Origin: Maylandia zebra
Taxonomy: Eukaryota > Chordata > Actinopteri > Cichliformes > Cichlidae
Direction of reading: 5' to 3'
Assembly (NCBI RefSeq): GCF_041146795.1
Contig: NC_135177.1
Coordinates: 24,556,060 to 24,620,059 of the forward strand
Length of the DNA: 64,000 bases
Shown in pieces: positions 1-10,784 of this stretch (its first letter is position 1; every line of letters starts with the position of its first letter). The notes beneath the pieces were generated by a model. The model worked only from the letters and a program-made list of their open reading frames with translations. It did no database searches and had not been told where the DNA came from. A program made the position numbers and the translations under genes.

Positions 1-12
1 TGTTGCATTCAG

Positions 13-179
13 GTACTGCCGACGATTGCCCACTGGGACTCTCCTGTTGGATGTGGATTGCAATAGGGGTGTGCTGCCAGTTTGGGATGTTCCTGATAGT
101 TTGTGTCACAGTCTTGTGTAAGTGCATGAATGGAAGGATGGTATGTGAGGAAAGGCGTTCATCAAGTATTTATGTATAG
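13..179 (+). CDS. CD4-2-like receptor copy 1, last coding exon only (5' part lies outside the window)
   Basis: This is the transmembrane exon of a CD4-2-like gene whose earlier exons lie left of the window. An AG acceptor at 11-12 opens a phase-1 exon starting TADDCPLGLSCWMWIAIGV, with a hydrophobic segment through FLIVCVTVLC and a basic stop-transfer KCMNG. Reading on without splicing gives VCEERRSSSIYV and a stop at 177-179. A GT at 141 could act as a donor, but I see no downstream exon with a Cys-X-Cys motif before the Tc1 relic. The exon is clearly homologous to those at 10418 and 18385 and more distantly to 27101. Family assignment rests on copies 3 and 4. Whether the gene is functional cannot be judged from this fragment. 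Confidence 0.75.
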
Positions 180-463
180 TGTTGATAGCTGTGGTTACAG
201 ATTATGTTGGTCTAACCTCTTCGCCGAATGTGTAACTGATCAGATTCATAGTTTCACTACACCAAGCTCTTACAAAGTCCTGGACATTTCACAACTGGCA
301 AAAGTCTAACTGAGTGTCTCGGATTATCTATTACACTCTTCAGTAAATCAGTAGATGTACAGATGAAGTATTTGTTTTGTTTCCTGGGCTTTGCTGAGTA
401 AAACCGAGAACCACCTGAAATCTCTCAGACATCTGTTCAGGCTTTTCTCCCAAATTACACTTT

Positions 464-1640
464 ATTGCCAAAAGTATTTATTCGTCTGCCTCCAAACGCA
501 CATGAACTTGAGTGACACCCCATTTTTAATCCACAGGATTTAATATAATGTAGGCCCAACTTTTTCAGTTATAACAGCTATAATTCTTCTAGGAAGGCTT
601 TCCACAAAGTTTTGGAGTGTGTTTATGGGAATTCTTGACTGTTCTTCCAGAAGCACAGTTGTGAGATCAAACACTGAGATGAGAAGGCCTGGTTTGCAGT
701 CTCTGCTCTAATTCATCCTAAAGATGTTCTGTTCAAAAGTTCTTCCTCACCACAGTCACTCATCCATGTCTTTATAGACCTTGCTTTGTGCTGTCTTGTA
801 GAGGAACAGGAAGAGGCCATCCTCAAACTGTTCACACAAAGTTGGCAGCATGGAGTTCTCCAAAATGTCTTGGTATGCTGAAGCAGTAACAATTCCTCTT
901 ACTGGAGCGACCAAGCTCTACTCCAGAACAACAATCCCACACAATAATCCCCTCTACACCAAACTTTACAGTAAGTCCAATGCAGTCAGACAAGTACCGT
1001 TCCCCTGGCAACCTTTAAGCCAGACTCATCCACTGGATTGCCAGATGGAGAAGTATGATTTGTCACTCCACAAATCATCTATCCACTGCTCAAGAGTCCA
1101 GTGGTGGCATGCTTTAAACCACTGCATGTGATGTTTTGCATTGTCTTTGTTGACGTGAGGCTTGGATGCAGCTGCTTGGTTGTGTAAAACTCATCCCATG
1201 AAGCTCCCTGTGCACTGTTCTTGAGCTAATCGTAAGACCTGAAGTTTGGAGGTCTGTTGCGATTGACTCTGCAGAAAGTTGGAGACTCTGCACACTATGA
1301 AGCTCGGCATCCTACCCTGTGATTTTACACAACCTATCACTTTATAGCTGCATTGCTGTCATTCCCGATCGCTTCCACTTTGTTATAATGCCACTAACAG
1401 CTGATTGTGGAATATTTAGTAACAACAACATTTCACAACTGGATTTGTTGCAAGATGGCATCCTATCATGGCACCACACTGGAATTCAATGAGCTCCTGA
1501 AAGCGACTCGTTGTTTAACAAAAGTTTGTAGAAGAGGTCTGAATGCCTACATGGCTTATTTTATACGCCTGTGGCCAGAGAAGTCACTAGAACACCTTGT
1601 TCTACTGATGTCAGCGCCCTAATGGCAGCCAAACATTAGA
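464..1640 (-). mobile_element. Tc1/mariner DNA transposon relic, copy 1 spacer
   Basis: The left end reads 'attgccaaaagtattta' and the body matches, in reverse orientation, my memory of a common fish Tc1-like transposon. That includes the transposase C-terminal region (reverse frames give pieces such as LNASAYQDILDNFI in the paralogous copies) and the 'aatattccacagtca' segment near 1400. Length is close to a full Tc1 element, but the reading frame is heavily broken. Related relics sit at the equivalent place downstream of copies 2 and 3 (10785 and 18890). The right boundary is approximate. Confidence 0.75.
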
Positions 1641-2060
1641 GCGACTTTGTTGTAGCTTCACTCTTTGTGCTAACTCTGACTGTTGGTTTCCACTGCCATC
1701 AGTAGTCACCTTCAGTCCCCTCCTCGACCTGTTAGAGTGAGGAGATAACAACTAATGTGTTTTACAGAAAGAAAACAAAGCACCAAAACAACTTGTTTTC
1801 CTTTGGTTTGGAGATCGTGATTTTTCAATGATTCATGTTTTTTTTTTAATTTTACTTAAAAAAAAAAACTTTGTTACTTCTGTTGTGATAAATAAATGTC
1901 TTTCTGTCAAGCTGTGTGCTCTTTCAATTTTTGTTTCTGATATTTTTTTTCTAGTTTTTGCTCTATATGTTGTCAAAAACAGTGGATAATCTTCATGTTA
2001 ATTGGTCAGCTAAATAGCTTTTAGGGTTGAGCACATAAGCCCCACTCTCCTGCCATTCTA
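1640..2060. other. Cassette spacer without a gene
   Basis: AT-rich spacer that recurs with divergence after the Tc1 relics of copies 2 and 3 (about 11590-11940 and 19740-20050). It includes 'gataaataaatg' near 1889, resembling a polyadenylation signal, and a diverged echo of the same sequence near 2975. No open frame or exon is recognisable. Confidence 0.5.
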
Positions 2061-2283
2061 ATCTTGTATTTGTGAGGGGCAGCCAATCAGAAGAAAGTTT
2101 TCTCAAGGTGGGTAAAGCTATCTATTAGATAAATATTAACTAAATATTAGATAGTATTACACAAATAAGGCTCACCTGTCAATCTAAGTGGTCAGTTGGT
2201 GTGTTTTGGAGACGTTTTAATGGATTGTGTGACTAATATTCTGATATCTAATAACCATCCCAGAGGTTCGTGCTTCAGTTCAG
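2060..2283 (+). promoter_or_regulatory. Conserved CCAAT-containing segment ending in a splice donor, upstream of copy 2 (candidate distal promoter and first exon)
   Basis: The block begins near 'agccaatcaga' (about 2088-2098), a CCAAT-box match, and ends 'cttcagttcag' followed by the strong donor GTGAGT at 2284. Equivalent blocks lie upstream of copy 3 (split by a transposon, 11980 and 13930-14046) and copy 4 (20060-20315), each about 2-4.3 kb before the start codon. Conserved position plus a conserved donor suggests an untranslated first exon. Transcription is not shown by sequence alone. Confidence 0.35.
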
Positions 2284-3014
2284 GTGAGTGAAATTCAAGT
2301 GTTTTATTAGTTGTCAAAGGAGCTTGCAAAGAAAAGCGTCTGGACTTCTTTAAGTAAGTTCTTTAATAACTAATTAAGTAATTAGTTATTACTTTGAGCA
2401 TATAGAGCTCAAACACATATCAGTAAGTATGTGTCTTATGTGCGTCATACTGTACAGTTTTTTGGATGCAGCTTTTTAACCAAGTAAGCAGAGAACCAAC
2501 TGACCACCCTGAAGGTGGTCTAAAAATGATGATGTTTGCCTTTGTTAACACCTGGGGGAGGCTAATGAGGCTTCAGAAGATGGATTTCACAACCATTAAT
2601 GACATCTGTAACTGAGTTTGTCAGGGTGCATGGCAAGAACGGGACCCAAATGCAGGACCTTCCAGTCCGAGACAGTGTGTTTATTTATAGTGGCAATTAG
2701 TGAGCAATGTGCAACAGTTTCAATAACGTGGTTCCCGAGTCCTGCTCCATGCTTGTGTTCCTGTGACAGACAAACAACTGCAACACTTGATTTCACAGTC
2801 GCTCCACTCTCCTAAACCTGGTAAGACAAGAGGGGAAGATCAGTGACGAAATGCTGAACACAATATTTGAACACAAACACAACACAAAAGAATAAAACTG
2901 AGTTTAACTCTTTAAATCAGCTCATTTACCTTCATTTTCTTTTATATTGAAAACTATTACTTTCTTACTTCTGCTGTGATGAATAAATATTGGTCTTTTT
3001 TCAAACTCTTATGT
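2284..3014. other. Spacer upstream of copy 2
   Basis: No coding exon seen. From about 2616 to 2830 there is a sequence starting 'tgtcagggtgcatggcaag' that resembles the end of an LTR-type repeat, as in the solo LTR at 4601, but with no identifiable second end. The rest is AT-rich. Confidence 0.35.
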
Positions 3015-3100
3015 TCTTAGTCGTATAAAGCGCTTTGAGTGCTCAGACAGAGTAGAAAAGTGCTATATAAGAACCAGTCCATTTACCATTTACCATTTTT
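3015..3100 (+). repeat. 3' end of a tRNA-derived SINE
   Basis: 'aaagcgctttgagtg' followed by 'gtgctatataagaaccag' is the conserved 3' tail seen in the fuller SINEs at 34671 and 35090. The tRNA-like head is absent, so this is a 5'-truncated copy. Confidence 0.65.
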
Positions 3101-3130
3101 TCTATTTTTCCTGTTATGACTTACAGACAT

Positions 3131-3167
3131 GAGTAGCAAACCCACAAAGATCTGGGGTTTGCTACTC
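3131..3167. repeat. Perfect 13-bp hairpin duplicated from the CD4-2 5' region
   Basis: Arms 3131-3143 (gagtagcaaaccc) and 3155-3167 are exact inverted copies around an 11-base loop. A shorter form of the same stem-loop occurs in the proximal 5' region of copies 2, 3 and 4 near 3540, 15762 and 23490. Confidence 0.7.
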
Positions 3168-3339
3168 ACATCTCAATTAAGGAAAATTAGTGAAACTGTG
3201 TATAAACAAATTTCCATGATGGAGTCAGTTCAGTAGAGACAAATTTCTATTTTTCTTCTTAAAGACTTCTCATTTCTGATGAGCAGTCAGATAAAGTTAC
3301 ATAAAACTCTGTGTTCTTTCTGTTCTTCCTATTATGACT

Positions 3340-3736
3340 TCCCTGTTTAGTTCCAAGTTATTTTCACTTCTCTGTTACAGGAATCATTGTGATCACATTG
3401 CGATCCATGAGCGTAATCCTACTGAGTGTGTGCAGCTGAGCCTTTTTTAAGTCACTGTGCAGAACTTTCTTCAGCTTTTTGTAAGAACTGCACTGAGTAG
3501 AAAATGCCAGGCCTAGATTGCAGGAAAATGCAGACCTGAGTAGCAAACCTACAAAGATCTGGGGTTTGCAGTGGCCTACAACTTTGCAGAGTGCAGCTCT
3601 GTCTTCAGATGTCTTCCACCTTCTACACTTTTGCATCCTTGAGATCTTATTTTCAGTGAAGTGAAGCACAGAGGAAGAAAAAATATTTTAGCTTCAATAA
3701 CTGAACTAAAAGACACAGAATCTGTTCAAAATTAAG
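3340..3736 (+). promoter_or_regulatory. Copy 2 proximal 5' region with untranslated exon (donor at 3737)
   Basis: This block is strongly conserved before copies 2, 3 and 4. It ends 'caaaattaag' directly before the donor GTAAGAG at 3737. The next acceptor, 'ccctcag' at 4487-4493, opens the exon holding the start codon, so the block likely contains a 5' UTR exon. I see no TATA box at a convincing place and the start of transcription is unknown. Confidence 0.5.
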
Positions 3737-4506
3737 GTAAGAGCTCAACCTACATTTTAAAATTTGGTTTTATATTTCAAAATAAATACAAAGGATTTAA
3801 CATGACCATCCTAGAAACTTTCTGTTTGCTCCGTAATGGAGTTCAAAGTTAGTGCAGAGGGACCAGTTTAAGAGCCAATACAGATGAAAATGTTTTAAGT
3901 GTTTCAGAAATTGTTGTTTGTACGGAGTCGAAGTTAAAACTGATTTAATTTGTCAATTTGGACTCACAGATTTAAGTTTGAAACTCCAATGAAAGCACCT
4001 TTTTGGTGGCAGCAAATTCTTAATAAGTGTTAATATTCATTTTAACGCTATTTAATTGGACACATAATGATCTCAGTTGAGCTGTTTTTTTAGGAGAATT
4101 TATTTAAGTCGGTCCAGAGGAAATAAATTTTTATTTTTCTAATTAAAACTTCTCATTTCTGATGAGCAGTCAGATAAAGTTACAGCAGCTTTACAGGAAA
4201 CACCTTCACATGAGCTGTTGGTGAGATTAAATTAACGAGCCACAAGAAATGTTTGACTTTCTCAGTGACACCCTTTTTCACTTTTTAAGTGTAACACTGA
4301 GTTTTATTGTTTTTAACACAGAGAGAGGACGGAAACAGAGCGAGGGCTTGGTGGTTTCTCTGTAAAGTGTTCATGTGAAGAAGAATCTCTCTGTGGCTGT
4401 GTGTGAAATGAAAGTGTTCACGTTTAATTGGTGTTCTTTTTATGATGTCGTGTTAACAGTAATGTTCATTTGTGTTTTATTTTAAACCCTCAGGTCGACT
4501 TTCAGA

Positions 4507-7500
4507 ATGAAGGTGATTGTGTTGTTTGTGTTTGGTGAGTGAATATACTTGTGAAGACAATATTGTGAATAATACTTTAAAATACTGCACATACATGTTG
4601 TGTCATGAATCGCTGTGTGGCAGGCAGGCAAGCAGGAGTGGTGGACCCAAAATGCAGAACTCAGACACGGAAGTAGTGATGGCCCGCTTGAAGCTGACGC
4701 TCCGGAGCGTGTGTCGAAAAAAAACAACACACTGGTTCAGAAGCACTGTGTCGAGGCTTGCTTCGTTTGGCAAAAGTCACGTGACCAGTGACGTCCGAAG
4801 CTTCATTACGCACGTAACTGCTTCGGTACCTGATTCAAACGGATATAAGGAAGTGAATCATCCACGGGATTCGTGGAGTGTGTTGATGGTGACAGATAGC
4901 GACGAGGTGATCATTCCACTGACAGATATGGAGCCAGCGAGGAAGAGAGGACGTTCTGGCGTGTGGGAGTATTTTGAGTTGATTTTGCTCAATTCATTTT
5001 ATCTGCCGAAGTGAAAAACTTGAAATATCCAAAATCATGTTTTCATAATGTAAATATCATTACAGCATATGACTTTAGGAACACTTCCATGTGAATTAAA
5101 GCTGATGAAGACTACAACAATGTATTTGACACTATACGTACATTACATTGCTACACAGTTTAGAAAATCATTTTGTTTATTGTTTTTAGGTGATAGTCTG
5201 CAGGACCCAGGAATACCTGCATATCTACCAACTTGCAGTGTAGTTCCTGCACTCCACAGCCTCTTCTGTTCCATGCAAGTGGATTTTCTCCAGGGCAGGA
5301 GAAACTATTTCTAAGAAAAGAAACAGACTCAGCCAGCGCACAGTAACACTAATCCTCTTTTTAAATGTAAATAACAAAAGGGCTACCTTACATTGATCAT
5401 GTTTTTACTTTGCAAGTTCTTGATTAGGGGTGGGTTTTGATTATCGCCTTTCTGATTACAATCCATGCTAAATTGAATAAAGTGATATTGATTCATTAAA
5501 ATCCCGTGTCGATTTGTAAATTAACGTTATTATGCCTGAAACGCCAGCATCTCAGGTTAAACCTCACAACATGTCGTCAAACACCATACAGCTAAAACAG
5601 TAACTGGGAGCAGGTTTACGGATTCTGCATACAAACGTAAACACAGAGCGCGGACCCGACACGTCAGAGTCAGATTTTGGTGTGTCGTCGGGTCCGCGCT
5701 GTGTTTGCCTCTTTTTTTTTTTCGCTGGCTTCTGCAGCTGCAGGTTTCATAACTCTCTGTTTACATCTCTAATTAAGTCTCACATGTGTCAGCTTTCTTT
5801 TAATAGATACGAAATTATGGATATATACTGATACATGACCAGAATTGTAATATTTCTGACTGAGGCAAAACTTTCCAGATTCCAATCTAATTGAATCGGA
5901 TCCTGTATCGAATCAAAAATGATTCTACAAATCAGTGACGATGCAGCCGTACTCAGCCCCCTAAGCATTTTCCCTTTCCAGTTCACAATCAATCCCACCC
6001 CTAAGTCAAAAATATGTATAGGACAATTGGCCTAATCTAATATTTTGTATGAACCTGTCCAGCTGTCCAGTGATTAAACGACAAGTAGATGGAGGCAGGA
6101 CTTCACAGCAGGGGCATACTCCATAATGTGCTGTGCATTCTCATATGTATATTATATATATTGCTCACTTATTGTATTTACCAACATCAAGGAGTTATGA
6201 GCAAAGAAAGGCCACACCATAGTGCATGTTTAAATAGGGAAAGTTTATTGATCAAAATGTATTACGCAGATACGCATTACATTTTTTTCAGCCCCCCAAT
6301 CGAGAAAACAAAACCAATTACATGTTCAAAGCAACGGAACGGTGGCCCAATATCAGAGAGAACTCCACTCTTGAGTGAGCAGCGATGATTGAGCAGTCCG
6401 TTTTATTTTGCAGATTCAAGCTGCTCTTCAAAATTTTCACCACCAGATGTCACCGGAGAGGACTGTGTTGAAAAGCTTCGAGTAATGAACCGTTTTTCAA
6501 TACAAGCTTCAGTGCTTCGGAAAGCTTCATTTGGCCATCACTACACGGAAGTGAAACTGAAAGCGCAGCTTTATTGCTGGGAAAAACCTCGTACAAACTA
6601 AACTCACCAAAAGACAAACAAAAGTCTGAACAGAGGAACCAAGGACTGAAACACTGGAAAAGAAAACTGGAGCAGGAGACTAAACACTAGGCACATAGAA
6701 GCAGAACACACAGCTAGTTGAGGGTACAACGCAACACTGACACAGAGAAACACAGGGCTTAAATACACAGACGGTAGTAATCAAGGGATGAGAGACAGGA
6801 GGGGAACACACCTGGGAGAAATCACAGCTGACGAGACAGGGGAAATGTAAACTGAGCACACTCACATAAGACACAGACCTTCACAATAAAACAGGAAACT
6901 CAGACACAGGGAACCAGACAAGATGCTGAACTGAACAGACAGATTCACAAACAGACGGGGTGACACCATAGACAGACAGAGATACAGACGCAGACTCAGA
7001 GGCAGACCGAAGAGAACTCAAACAATAATAATCATCATAATAATAAACTAGAAAATGATAATAATAAACTTAAAGCGCTGGGTCACCGACCTAGGACCAT
7101 GACATGTTGTAGATGGTGTGTGATCTCATGTTTGATCTAATTGAAAAATCATGTATAAATATGGTTGTAGTGGTGTTTTACTCAGGTTCTCTAACATAAA
7201 GAGAGAATATGACTTGTTTTGTCTCCATGCAGAGACATTTCTTGTATCCTCCTTTAAATACACATTAATAAAAGCAGAGTATTTATTAACTGTGATTGTC
7301 TTCTTTTCAGTGCTGGGTGCACTCTCTGCTGCAGGTGAAGATTTCTTTGCAAAAGTCGGGGGGAAGGTCACATTGAACTGTGGGGTCAGCAGCTACAGAC
7401 ACACTCTGCAGTGGCATCATGGAACTGACGTTGTGTTTAATGTTGATCAGAGAGGCTTCACTCGCAAAGGTACTTGAGAATCTCAGAATACTTAACAGTT

Positions 7501-10500
7501 AACATCAGTATATGATGACTAATTATATTAGAGCCTATTTCTATTTTCTGTGTTAGGACTTGTTGAACTTGCACGGAGGTCAGTCGTGAGACAGAACAAT
7601 CTGGAAATCTCCAGTGTGAGAGAAACAGATACCGGAGAGTTCAAATGTTTGGCAGATGGGACACGTCATGAACATTCACTTTCTCTGTTCTCAGGTAAAA
7701 AGCAGACCCTGGAAAATTGCAAATTTTTTTACAAATAAATGTTCACATTTAATGGATCAGTGATGGGTTTAACATATTAGGCCTGTTATGTTTTTGTTTT
7801 AAGGATCCTTCCACGTTACACTGATAATCAGATTAATAAAAACATCACTGCTGTGATGCTTTAACAAACTCTGTGCTACAGACATCCTTCCTGCTAAAAC
7901 TTTGTCCTCTCTGATTCCAAACTGCGACATCAAACAAATAATACAAAGTAATCAAGGCCTGCTCTTTTTTCTTACCAGCTGTATAACTACTTATTACAAT
8001 TGCTCTACAGTTAAATGTTTATTTATGATATTTTCATATCACCAAAAATGTTCCCATGTGTGAAAGAGTTACCACTTTCCCTTTAATACTTAGTGTAAGA
8101 TGCTCTCACTGTTTTTCCTCTCATGTTATAAAGCTTTGTCACGTGTGTAATGAGTTTGGATGAAGCACTTTGTTTGTCTCCCTTTCTCTTTGTGATTCTC
8201 ACTGTATCTGTTGTTGTCCATCTGTTCTCCTTCTCAGTTTTGGTCTCCGTCAAACCCTCTGCTGTTCTCAAGCTGAACGATGAGGCAACGCTCCAGTGTG
8301 AGGTTATAGGTCAGCACCATGGTTGTGAAGTAGAGTGGAGGCGTCTAAATACATATTTACCCTCAAATACATCAACAGTTCAACTCAAACCTGTAAAAAC
8401 CTCACATAATGGTCCCTGGCTGTGTTTCGTCACCTGTGGCAGGAATACGTTTATTGAGCGTCTGGCCATCAAAGTACAAGGTAATACACAGTTACTAGGA
8501 ATGAAGACCCATGTTTACATATGTGGTCAACGAAGCATAAAGATCTGTGTTTTTGTTCTTCAGAGCCTCCAACTACAACAACTCCACCATCCACCCCGAA
8601 GAACGTCACATTTGTAACGAGTGTTTAGAAGACAACATGTGGCTGGCAAAATCCCATCACCACCTCCTCGCGGTGCCAGCTGGAAACAACGACCCTCGGG
8701 AAGTTGGCTAACGGTGAGGGTCCTCGACGTCAGGTGGAGTGACGCGCCGGTCGATGTAATCCACAGTCACATCCCATGCAATGACGTCTCAAAAAGCTAG
8801 GGCGTCCCCCGTCGCAGCCGTTAAAAATATGGAGAATGGCAAAGCGACCGGACCAGACGACATACCAGCCGAAGTCTGGAAGCTGCTCGGGCGCCAAGGC
8901 GCCTTAGTCCTCGCCAGCCTGTTCAATAGCATCATCAGAGACGGGACCGTCCCAGCAGCCTGGTCAACCAGCATAACGGTGCCCATCTGGAAAGGGAAAG
9001 GCGATGTGGCTGAATGCTCCAACTACCGCCCGATCCGACTCCTAAGCCATACCATGAAGGTTTTCGAACGGATCATCGACGCCAGGATGCGAGAAATCGT
9101 CAACTTAACGCCCAACCAATGTGGCTTCATCAGGGGGCGTGGCACGACGGACGCCATCCATGCTGCCCGCCTGCTTTTGGAGAAGCACCGAGAGAAGTCC
9201 AAGACCATCCACATGGCCTTCCTCGACTTGGAAAAGGCGTTTGACCGTGTCCCACACGACCTCATCTGGCACTCCCTGCGATCACATGGAGTTCCTGAAG
9301 CCTACGTCAACTGGACAAAGCTCCTCTACCGACAAGTCACCAGCGTGGTCAGAAGCCCAGTGGGAACATCGCCGCCCTTTAACATCAATGTGGGCGTCCA
9401 CCAAGGCTCGGCACTCTCCCCGCTGCTCTTCATCCTTTGCATGGACACTGCGACGGCGGATCTCCAGTCACCCCATCCCTGGACACTTCTCTACGCCGAC
9501 GATGTCTTCCTGGCCGATGAATCGCGAATAGAACTGCAATACCAAACGCAGCAGTGGAAGACTCGCCTAGCTGACTTCAGCCTGAGGCTCAACACCAACA
9601 AGACCGAATACTTAGAGGCTGGCCCCCAGACCGACGGCACGATCAGCGTCGATGGAGAAGATCTGGCGAAAGTACCTCATTTCAAATACATCGGATCGAT
9701 GATCAGCAATGACGGCGATATCCTACTAGATGTACGAGCCAGGATCAACGCAGCGTGGATGAAATGGCGCCAAGTCACCGGCGTCCTGTGTGACCGAAGA
9801 ATGCCCAATCGCCTCGAGTCAAAGATCTACAAGAGTGTAGTGCGCCCCGTCGCCCTCTATGGATCCGAGTGCTGGCCAGCCACCGCAAAGCACGAACAAG
9901 CCCTTCACACGATGGAAATGCGGATGCTGCGATGGTGCCTAGGCCTGACACGATGGGACCACGTCATGAACACCGACGTTAGAAAGAGGATGGGAATCGC
10001 GCCAATCACAGATAAGATGAAAGAAGCAAGGCTGCGGTGGTACGGACATGTGGTACGGAGCGATGAGAACTCAGTGGTGAGAACAGCACTGCGGCTCAGC
10101 CCCCAAGGACGTCGACCTAGAGGCAGACCAAAGCGGAGATGGATGGACCGAATCAAGGACGACGTGAAGAAGATCGAAGCCGATCTGACCGATGCCCTTG
10201 ACCGACCCAAGTGGAGACGACTTTGCAGAAAAGCGGACCCTGCAACCGAGTGGGAAAAACGCTAGGAGGAAGAAGAAGAAGTTTAGAAGACAACATGTAC
10301 AACATGTGTGTCCAGCTTTTGAAAAATGTCTGAAAATTGGATCAAAGTGATCCTTTGTTGAATGTGTAACTCATTCTTGTCATTCTCACTTTGTCCAATG
10401 ATCTGTGTTGCATTCAGGTGTTGCCAACGATTGCCCACTGGGACTCTCCTGTTGGATGTGGATTGCAATGGGGGTGTGCTGTCAGTTTGTTCTCCTGATA

Positions 10501-10581
10501 GTTTGTGTCATTGTCTTGTGTAAGTGTATGAGAAGAAGGAGGGTATGTGAGGAAAGGCGTTCATCAAATATTTATGTGTAG
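4507..10581 (+). CDS. cd4-2-like: CD4-2-like receptor copy 2, disrupted (premature stop and LINE in stalk exon)
   Basis: Coding exons: 4507-4534 (MKVIVLFVF), 7311-7469 and 7557-7694 (Ig D1), 8238-8480 (Ig D2), 8564 onward (stalk EPPTTTTPPSTPKNVTF) and 10418-10581 (transmembrane and tail). D1 shows NCGVSS, the QWHH tryptophan and a TGEFKCLAD F-strand. D2 shows LQCEV, GCEVEW and NGPWLCFVTC. Two features disrupt it. A TAG stop at 8626-8628 ends the stalk exon, and the donor used by copy 3 (GGTACA) reads AAGACA here. An RTE-type LINE then lies at 8641-10280. Used as is, it would encode a 210-residue protein with two Ig domains and no membrane anchor. Because exons 4 and 6 are both phase 1, skipping the stalk exon would restore a 243-residue membrane form. 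Intron 1 is enlarged by nested transposons. It could be a pseudogene. Confidence 0.7.
4674..6543 (+). mobile_element. hAT transposon (ZBED-type transposase remnant) nested in the solo LTR
   Basis: Inverted ends TAGTGATGGCC and GGCCATCACTA are flanked by a perfect 8-bp duplication 'cacggaag' (4666-4673, 6544-6551), the hAT signature. At 4928 a short frame starts MEPARKRGRSGVWEYFELI, which looks like the N-terminus of a BED-finger hAT transposase. The rest of the transposase is missing, so this is a non-autonomous derivative of 1870 bp. It also contains a strong internal stem-loop (about 5639-5660 with 5687-5706). Confidence 0.8.
5425..6003. mobile_element. Candidate small hAT-like element nested in the hAT transposon
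   Basis: The block begins 'taggggtgggttttgatta' and ends with the near inverted copy 'caatcaatcccacccct' + 'a'. Inverted ends of about 17 bp and a 'taggggtgg' start fit a short hAT-type MITE. The flanks (agttcttgat / agtcaaaaat) are at best a degraded target duplication, so the call is tentative. Confidence 0.45.
8641..10280 (+). mobile_element. RTE-type LINE, 5'-truncated, with an open 494-codon reverse transcriptase frame (8781-10265)
   Basis: The frame shows reverse transcriptase blocks in order: KATGPDDIPAEVW, then NYRPIRLLS, FLDLEKAFDRVPH (motif A), GVHQGSALSPLLF (motif B) and LYADDVFLADES (motif C, YADD). A C-terminal part follows with LRWYGHVVRSDE and RPRGRPKRRWMDRIKDD. This layout fits the RTE group as I recall it. 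No endonuclease domain is present. The element ends in a short GAA/GAAG tail and is flanked by a perfect 18-bp duplication (8623-8640, 10281-10298). The first ~140 bases have no long frame (a TAA in the RT frame at 8757-8759), suggesting a 5' region joined by internal deletion. The sequence is visibly GC-rich against AT-rich surroundings. It is inserted in the stalk exon of CD4-2 copy 2. Confidence 0.88.
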
Positions 10582-10784
10582 AGTTGATCGTTGATGATGA
10601 AACAAAAAAATGGCTTAAGTCTAAATGACTGTCTCAGTTTGAGTATTACACTCTTCAGAAAATTGGTGCAGATGTACAGATAAAATATTTGGTTTATTTC
10701 CTGGACCTCGCTGAGTAAAACTAAGAACTGAAATCTACCTGAAGTCAGACATCTGGTCAGGCTTTACTTGCAAATGACTCACTA
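10582..10784. other. Short spacer after copy 2
   Basis: Cassette sequence similar to 180-463 and 18552-18889, including the 'gctgagtaaaact' segment that also occurs at 400, 15165 and 22895. No exon carrying a Cys-X-Cys tail is visible. Confidence 0.5.

Larger units (their letters stand above)
4601..7104 (-). mobile_element. Solo LTR of an LTR retrotransposon, interrupted by a hAT element
   Basis: Ends are TGTCATG and CATGACA, flanked by a 5-bp duplication 'tgttg' (4596-4600, 7105-7109). The empty site is preserved in copies 3 and 4. Without the nested hAT and its duplicated target the element is about 626 bp. Read on the minus strand it has a TATA-like 'tatttaagccc' and 'caataaagctg', as expected of an LTR. 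No internal gene region remains, so it looks like a fossil solo LTR. Family (Gypsy or other) not determined. Confidence 0.65.

Noticed and set aside
850-1131. Plus-strand 93-codon frame
   Set aside because: It is antisense to the Tc1 relic transposase.
4517-5014. 165-codon frame starting near the copy 2 signal exon
   Set aside because: It crosses intron, solo LTR and hAT sequence. Only its last part (MEPARKRGRSGVWEYFEL) means anything, as the start of a hAT transposase.
8781-10265. Longest open frame in the window as a host gene
   Set aside because: It is a reverse transcriptase with target-site duplications on both sides, so it is a LINE, not a host gene.
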